Shown piece after piece: positions 5,979 to 6,096 of a stretch of DNA of 6,096 bases. Each line of letters starts with the position of its first letter. The stretch's first letter is position 1. A program made the position numbers and the translations under genes. Source of the DNA: CAYJDR01 sp964368965 (GTDB lineage: Bacteria; Chrysiogenota; Deferribacteres; Deferribacterales; Mucispirillaceae); NCBI GenBank assembly GCA_964368965.1, contig CAYJDR010000076.1, positions 1 to 6,096 of the forward strand, read 5' to 3'. The notes beneath the pieces were generated by a model. The model saw nothing but the letters and a program-made list of their open reading frames with translations. It did not search any database and had not been told where the DNA came from.

Positions 5979-6096
5979 TAATTTTATTAAAGCAAATCAG
6001 TAGGAAGTGTTACAAAGCATTTTCTATTGACCCTTTGATACATAAGAGCATATAAACCCATATGCTTCCTCCTCCAGCTCCCATGTTAATAGTGTG
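5979..6096. other. Region downstream of the operon, no confident gene
   Basis: After the tandem stop there is no plus-strand frame with a Shine-Dalgarno site and start, so no membrane-anchor (DmsC-type) gene begins here. A 28-codon minus-strand frame enters from the right edge (6096) and stops at 6010 with a fairly hydrophobic end (SIWVYMLLCIKGSIENAL). It could be the tail of a convergent gene but is short enough to be chance. No intrinsic terminator with a T tract follows the operon; AGCATAT (6047-6053) and ATATGCT (6060-6066) can form a small hairpin. Confidence 0.4.
6047..6066. repeat. Short inverted repeat downstream of the operon
   Basis: AGCATAT and ATATGCT form a perfect 7-bp stem around a 6-nt loop, AAACCC. 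No T run follows on the plus strand. It sits inside the possible minus-strand frame, so its role, if any, is uncertain. Confidence 0.3.

Noticed and set aside
6010..6096. Minus-strand partial gene at the right edge
   Set aside because: It is open for only 28 codons, which is common by chance over six frames, and its residues match no family I recognise; noted only within the downstream region.
1..6096. CRISPR array, tRNA or rRNA, insertion sequence or attachment site
   Set aside because: No regularly spaced repeats, RNA gene folds, transposase motifs, terminal inverted repeats or target duplications were seen.

Overview
The window holds a two-gene anaerobic-respiration operon encoding a large DMSO-reductase-family molybdoenzyme and its ferredoxin-like electron-transfer subunit. 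A GntR/MocR-type regulator is transcribed divergently from it. The DNA is AT-rich. Shine-Dalgarno sites are GGGAG-like, and the molybdoenzyme carries a twin-arginine signal ending in a lipobox. DMSO-reductase-type AB modules with a Tat lipoprotein A subunit fit a Gram-negative, probably gammaproteobacterial, facultative or strict anaerobe such as Shewanella-like or Succinivibrionaceae-like lineages. That placement is inference and cannot be settled from this window.

Layout: 1-104 is the C-terminal tail of an unidentified plus-strand gene. It is followed by a good intrinsic terminator (122-152) that can also fold on the other strand and so may serve the convergent regulator gene. Positions 105-264 otherwise hold a second hairpin and a weak AT-rich inverted repeat. 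265-1713 (minus) is a MocR-like regulator with an N-terminal winged helix and an aminotransferase-like domain that seems to have lost the PLP lysine. 1714-1884 is a 171-bp divergent control region. It has a strong regulator promoter, an extended -10 promoter for the operon, three copies of AAGTTGT(C) (two direct, one inverted) and phased A/T tracts. 1885-5322 is the 1145-residue catalytic subunit. 5334-5978 is the 214-residue Fe-S subunit, 11 bp downstream. 5979-6096 has no convincing gene.

How it may work: the regulator probably binds the AAGTTGTC boxes. One overlaps its own -35 element and another sits 60-67 bp upstream of the predicted operon start, which suggests autorepression plus activation of the operon. 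The catalytic subunit would be exported folded by Tat, carrying the signal-less Fe-S subunit with it, and anchored by lipid. Electrons would pass through the B-subunit clusters to the catalytic Fe-S cluster and the Mo-bisMGD cofactor, to reduce an unknown acceptor. No DmsC-type membrane anchor, TorD/DmsD chaperone or cytochrome is visible here.

The most unusual points are three departures from the family templates: a MocR domain without its PLP lysine; a catalytic subunit about 300 residues longer than E. coli DmsA with an altered Fe-S motif (first cysteine absent, extra cysteine in a CPKC motif); and a B subunit with 15 of 16 cluster cysteines, predicting one [3Fe-4S] cluster. Together they suggest a divergent respiratory reductase with an unknown substrate.
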